Shown in pieces: positions 60,901 to 64,000 of a DNA stretch of 64,000 nt. The notes under the pieces were generated by a model. The model did not search any database. It saw only the letters and a program-made list of their open reading frames with translations, and was not told the origin of the DNA. Source of the DNA: Maribacter polysaccharolyticus (GTDB taxonomy: Bacteria > Bacteroidota > Bacteroidia > Flavobacteriales > Flavobacteriaceae); the NCBI RefSeq assembly GCF_028882255.1, contig NZ_JARBUY010000004.1, positions 384,328 through 448,327 on the forward strand, in the 5' to 3' direction. The translations under genes and the position numbers were made by a program. Within the stretch, counting starts at the first letter, position 1. Each line of letters starts with the position of its first letter.

Positions 60901-62873
60901 TACCCGATCCCGCCGCACCTCCCCAGAATGTTATTAATCTCTTACATCTGTCGGGAGATGAACTTTTGTTCGGAAGAAATTTTGACCAGGAATTGGCAAG
61001 AGGTACAGGATATGCCTTTGGAGCTAAATTTGAATTGGGAATGGGCTTTGATTGGGGCATTGTATATGCCGATGTGACCGCAGGTGCCGGATTTGATTTA
61101 ATGATGCGCGATTTTGGGGATGCCTATTGTAAAGGGAAAGAAGGCCCCCTTGGTATGGAGGGATGGTATGCTACCGGCCAAATGTACGCTTATTTACAAG
61201 GCCAGATCGGAGCCCAGATCAAACTATTCGGAATCAGGAAAAAAGTACCCATATTATCTGCGGGTATTGCCGTTTTGGCACAAGCGCAATTACCGAACCC
61301 ATGGTTTATAAAAGGTTACGCCGGTGTAGATATAAAAGTTCTTGGCGTTGTGAACATCCATACCCGCTTAAAAGTAATTATTGGGGAAGAATGTGAGATA
61401 ATCGGAAAAACCGGCTTACAGGATATCGTAATGATCTCTGATATTACTCCTAGGGATGGTCTAACCGATGTGGATGTTTTCGATGCGATTCAAGTGGCCT
61501 TCAATGCCCCGGTCGACAGTGAAATACCTTTTGAGGATAATGAAGGAAGAAAAACATACCGTATTGGCCTAAAAGAAATATCGGTTAAAACTGAAGGTGC
61601 GGCACTCCAAGGGTCTTTTGCTTATAACAATGAGAAAGATGTCCTTATCTACAATACCGATGAGACCCTTCCTCCTGAACAGGAAATAACTGTTTTGGTC
61701 CGGGTTTCATTCGATGAAAAAATTGGTGGCAATTGGGTGGCTGTAACCAGCGAAGGGACCCCAGTTATCGAAGAAAAGGTGGTTACCTTCACAACCGGCG
61801 ATGCCCCAAGGAAAATCCCATATAAAAATATCGAATTCATGTACCCAATAGTGGACCAACAGTATATGCTCCCAAAAGAATCAAATGTTGGCTTTGTACA
61901 ATTGGACAAGGGACAACAATATCTTTTTGGCAATGGTCTTAGTGATGAATTGTATTTCATAGATGAATCCGGTAATAAGACCAAAGCTTCTTTCAGCTAT
62001 AACGCTTCCGAAAAAAGGTTGAATTTCTCCATACCCAACTTAAACAATGAAACCAACTACACCTATGCCCTGGTCACTTTAAATCCGGGCGACATAGAAG
62101 AAGATCAAGTTTTGTCCTCAGTGGAGTTCACGAAAATATCCGAAGACTTGGAAATATCGAATAATACACTTACCGGAAGTGCCTCCAATGGAGCGTTTAT
62201 TAGCCGATTGGATTTTTCGTTTAAAACGAGTAAGCACAATACGTTTAAAAAGAAGATCAATTCATTAAAGGTCGCGCAATCAATAACCAGTTCGGATTCA
62301 TATGCGGATACAGGAGATGCAATTGCGAATGTTGGACGCATAACGCTTATCATGGAGGATTATGAACCATTTGAAACACATGATTTAATAGGTAATATTT
62401 ATACTTCAAATAAACCTTTAATACAATATAAGGCGTTATTGAATGATGATTATTTTAAGGAAGATATTAATCCCCTCTTATATAGGGAGTATCCTCTGGA
62501 CGAATCTATCGAAGTAAGACGTGATGCAACAACCTTAGGAGTGCCCCCGGTCAAATCATTGCAATTAAGCACAACCTATGTAACATATAGCCAAACCAAT
62601 TTAGACAACCCTTATTTGAACAAACACTTTCCTATACGTTGGCATCTCCCAATTGCATATTATTCCGATTATGTTGACTTACAATATCAGATTACCAATA
62701 GGTATATGCGAAATGGCATTACAGATCAAGAAAAGTATAATAAATATTACTATTTGATATGGGGTAGATTTCCGTTTATAAAAAGAGAAAATTATGAGGT
62801 TGAACTTGAATATGTACTTCCTGGCCAATCCAATGGAACAACTGGTGTAATACAATATAAAAACACGTTCTAA
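57936..62873 (+). CDS. Giant 1645-residue exported protein with in-frame repeat insertion
   Basis: A signal peptide (YLYIILIFWCGLLSANA) is followed at about residues 28-45 by a stretch read from an inserted repeat half (TERSRSEGGACRAGDVT). Residues 100-1000 are a long beta-rich region with repeated strand units (GELGVENLLFAANNVKISKD, GVDLKVNRFIKAGFNGEIVL and GIEVGARGLFGATDDYRYWF). A Gly-rich membrane-like or barrel-like part follows (GFDWGIVYADVTAGAGFDLM). An Ig-like (Big_5/SbsA-type) domain begins near 1165 (DITPRDGLTDVDVFDAIQVA, then EQEITVLVRVSFDE). The last 150 residues are A+T-rich. Its TAATG overlap with the next gene suggests translational coupling. No family was recognised for most of it. 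Confidence 0.8.
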   Translation: MKNNYLYIILIFWCGLLSANATNSHDASTERSRSEGGACRAGDVTHLFGSKDSVTTKKTDSLKTPPLDHTEMSPIMARWQKEKATPVQLTSEVENRKFKSFPELDKYTDGVNDGIVKILSEFTTEYVDQLKANARAKLDNNSKEVLEASENVFKILEENQNFINIIGGNEVTQLPVGINKSITASSDITLGIVRMEYYPTYTVVDMFAKLNLGELGVENLLFAANNVKISKDGGIYGEARLTLLEDAYVGQNGGQWLFIFKGGKDAKTGKGTGSTYIDIDCEGKVKKIGLNLDVRIAKSVAIPINEDGTHKFPNSIEPGTGESPKDNDTYLGTSFSLETDELGGLLIELNLPMFELKALPNWGFKMENTILDLSDTQNVAGIDFPDIYKNQGLLQGNDNLWRGFHSQEVRVTLPPEFKKKGSEQRISIGARNLFIDNYGVSGDFFATNVLDINEGDASKWQISVDSIGVDLKVNRFIKAGFNGEIVLPISDQNSSGGTLAYKGLITADQFYSVNVEAVEDASFDVFKAKAKIFNGSYIKLEVENNKFYPEANLTGLMSFNAKQDKEFNELSSESLNDSTDVVDLEFDGLSFQNFKIQTRQRPYLNIEYAGFKDDIKLPKVAGFELGFYNVSIETDEQDNAVLALNSFVNLDDSGIHGDVRLSVIGELKETDYLKWRYKGIEVSSVEIDVKRKSFEFYGQLDFFKDNLVYGKGFAGDLQLYAEDLGIEVGARGLFGATDDYRYWFVDGHGRPTKDNNKNFSIFDIGGGVYHHMRKAGMNEETTSLSGINYQPDINTSLGFKALGAFEVKNGASFTALAGIEIAFNSQSAGGGVSRVGFYGAAMLIQGKSEGSNPQTPFGTVDEMQQTVASKESSLSNFHELSIDKEGLKYFADNVFPELLTGEELFAAQVAIDLDFRNRAYWGLLDVYLNAGTIRGEGEKNLLGRLEYYNAPEDWYIYVGTPTHRFGLADIPIGPFKAGVNLYFMTGTILPDPAAPPQNVINLLHLSGDELLFGRNFDQELARGTGYAFGAKFELGMGFDWGIVYADVTAGAGFDLMMRDFGDAYCKGKEGPLGMEGWYATGQMYAYLQGQIGAQIKLFGIRKKVPILSAGIAVLAQAQLPNPWFIKGYAGVDIKVLGVVNIHTRLKVIIGEECEIIGKTGLQDIVMISDITPRDGLTDVDVFDAIQVAFNAPVDSEIPFEDNEGRKTYRIGLKEISVKTEGAALQGSFAYNNEKDVLIYNTDETLPPEQEITVLVRVSFDEKIGGNWVAVTSEGTPVIEEKVVTFTTGDAPRKIPYKNIEFMYPIVDQQYMLPKESNVGFVQLDKGQQYLFGNGLSDELYFIDESGNKTKASFSYNASEKRLNFSIPNLNNETNYTYALVTLNPGDIEEDQVLSSVEFTKISEDLEISNNTLTGSASNGAFISRLDFSFKTSKHNTFKKKINSLKVAQSITSSDSYADTGDAIANVGRITLIMEDYEPFETHDLIGNIYTSNKPLIQYKALLNDDYFKEDINPLLYREYPLDESIEVRRDATTLGVPPVKSLQLSTTYVTYSQTNLDNPYLNKHFPIRWHLPIAYYSDYVDLQYQITNRYMRNGITDQEKYNKYYYLIWGRFPFIKRENYEVELEYVLPGQSNGTTGVIQYKNTF
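58018..58071 (+). repeat. Right-half repeat copy F inside a coding sequence
   Basis: The 54 bases from gcactgagcgcagtcgaagt through the GGGGGTGCCTGCAGGGC hairpin to GGGGGATGTTACAC differ from the same part of copy A at only one base that I could see (CCTGC for CCCGC). They lie in frame in the 1645-residue gene, just after the signal peptide, adding about 18 residues. Confidence 0.9.
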
Positions 62874-64000
62874 TGGAAAAAATAATAAAACAGGCGATAT
62901 TTATCCTGTTACTCCCTTTGATTTATAATGGTTATGGTCAAACTCCTGGCGCTAATCCCATGGCACTTCCACAGTTAGTTCTAAAAGCAAGGGCTTTAAA
63001 CAGTTCCGTAATGCTTCGATGGGGAACAAATGACAGGTTTGCATGGAAAAAAGGTATCGAGAATGGCTATGTTATCGAGAGAACTACCATTTCCAGAAAT
63101 GGTATACCATTAAAAGAAGTGGAAAAAAAAATATTGAACTCAGGCCCCATTCTACCCAAACCTTTAAACTCTTGGGAAAAGTTCATTTTGAATAATGATA
63201 TGGCCGCTGTAACTGCCCAAGCTATTTATGGTGAAAATTTTAATGTAGATAATTCGGAAGAAAACCCATTTATAAAAATCATCAATCAAAGTTCTGAACT
63301 TCAACAGCGGTTTGCTTTTTCTATGTTTGCCGTGGACCAAGATTTTGAGGTGGCACTATTCGCTGGTCTAGGATACGTAGATAATGACGTTCATTCCAAT
63401 GAGAGGTATTTGTATAATATAAAATTTGCAGAACCGAATGAACTTAACATAAAAGAAACAGGTACACTTATAGCTCCCGGAAAATCTAATCCCTTACCCA
63501 AACCTTATGACTTTGCAGGATATTATTATAACAACTCATTTGTTCTTATTTGGGAATATGATAATCTACAACACTTTTATAATGCTTATGATTTAGAAAA
63601 ATCTGAAGATGGGGTAACCTTTAAAAAGGTAAACAATGTTCCTATTACGAAATTAAATACAACCGATGTGTCCGGTATTTCCTATGTGGATAGCATACCA
63701 CAATACTCTAAAAAATATTGGTACCGTATAAAAGGAAAAACGATTTTCAACGAAACCAGCCCTGCTTCAGATACGGTTAGTGTTATTGCCTATAAAGAAC
63801 TTTTGGTCGCACCTGAATTTAAAGATAATGACGTTATCTCTGATAAGGTGGTGGATTTAACTTGGTCCTTTGCCCAAGATGAAGAATGGAAAGTGACGAG
63901 CTACGAACTTTTACGTTCAAATACAGCACCTGGACCATATATAAAAGTTATTGATGATATTGACCCAGCGAATAGGAAGGTAACCTATTCTAATTTACAA
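62873..64000 (+). CDS. Exported fibronectin type III protein, N-terminal part (cut by window edge)
   Basis: The frame runs 376 codons from the ATG at 62873 (TAATG overlap with the giant gene) off the right edge. It has a signal peptide (AIFILLLPLIYNGYGQ). At least three FN3-like units follow: NSSVMLRWGTNDRFAWKKGI near residue 46, NSFVLIWEYDNLQHFYNAYD near 222 with KKYWYRIKGKTIFNETSPAS near 285, and DKVVDLTWSFAQDEEWKVTS near 325. It is probably a surface or adhesive protein that works with the 1645-residue protein. The remainder is unseen. Confidence 0.8.
   Translation, partial: MEKIIKQAIFILLLPLIYNGYGQTPGANPMALPQLVLKARALNSSVMLRWGTNDRFAWKKGIENGYVIERTTISRNGIPLKEVEKKILNSGPILPKPLNSWEKFILNNDMAAVTAQAIYGENFNVDNSEENPFIKIINQSSELQQRFAFSMFAVDQDFEVALFAGLGYVDNDVHSNERYLYNIKFAEPNELNIKETGTLIAPGKSNPLPKPYDFAGYYYNNSFVLIWEYDNLQHFYNAYDLEKSEDGVTFKKVNNVPITKLNTTDVSGISYVDSIPQYSKKYWYRIKGKTIFNETSPASDTVSVIAYKELLVAPEFKDNDVISDKVVDLTWSFAQDEEWKVTSYELLRSNTAPGPYIKVIDDIDPANRKVTYSNLQ

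Overview
The window is a 64 kb chromosomal segment of a member of the Flavobacteriaceae (Bacteroidetes). The support is the gldD-gldE-ssb-mutY gliding-motility block, three TonB-dependent receptors with flavobacterial architecture, ribosomal protein L21 with a helix-hairpin-helix tail, DUF3127, DUF4199, DUF4301 and SYLF proteins, few Shine-Dalgarno sites, and -7 boxes of the TAnnTTTG type. No tRNA, rRNA, CRISPR array, phage or transposase gene was recognised.

Layout. Positions 1-5956 hold an ABC exporter (cut by the edge) with its TetR regulator, two alkylation-repair genes (tag and an AlkD-like gene), a decayed gene, aat, a DUF3127 protein with an SSB-like tail, and a flavin reductase. Positions 6065-10657 hold a sensor kinase, a HIT protein, greA and an oxidoreductase. 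Positions 10691-16931 look like a thiamine acquisition region: a TonB receptor behind a clear TPP riboswitch, preceded on the same strand by a tightly overlapped operon (phosphopantetheinyl transferase, YkoF-like thiamine-binding protein, PnuC-type transporter, NadR-like kinase, DUF4301). Positions 17011-23068 hold ahcY and a three-gene exported hydrolase cluster (D-aminoacylase-like, M20 peptidase, beta-lactamase-fold hydrolase). Positions 23220-28400 hold a SYLF protein, a 5'-nucleotidase, and a phytase paired with a large TonB receptor. Positions 28585-37366 hold rpmA/rplU, the gld block, an HU-like gene, a 29-residue very basic protein, RNase G and recX. Positions 37419-42555 include a JmjC-type protein and a TonB receptor divergent from a MocR-type regulator whose PLP lysine appears to be lost. 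Positions 42702-48694 hold a flotillin/NfeD pair, a GT39-type glycosyltransferase, bioD, DUF2007, a clear bioF pseudogene and a GNAT enzyme.

From about 48700 to the right edge the character changes. There is a run of very large exported proteins (818, 1045, 1645 and at least 376 residues) with small exported or membrane partners. They are interspersed with copies of a palindromic repeat, an 11-unit heptamer array and a DUF559 endonuclease gene whose last codons and stop lie inside a repeat. One half-repeat sits in frame inside the 1645-residue gene. The C-terminal parts of two of the large genes, and the genes after them, are much richer in A+T than the N-terminal parts, which suggests module exchange. 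This locus is the best candidate here for an undescribed system.

Several intergenic stretches (3245-3694, 30176-30289, 36746-36847, 38921-39113, 44977-45170, 47745-48092) translate into broken protein-like fragments, so gene decay is a recurring feature. All calls come from reading the sequence by eye; no database search was possible.
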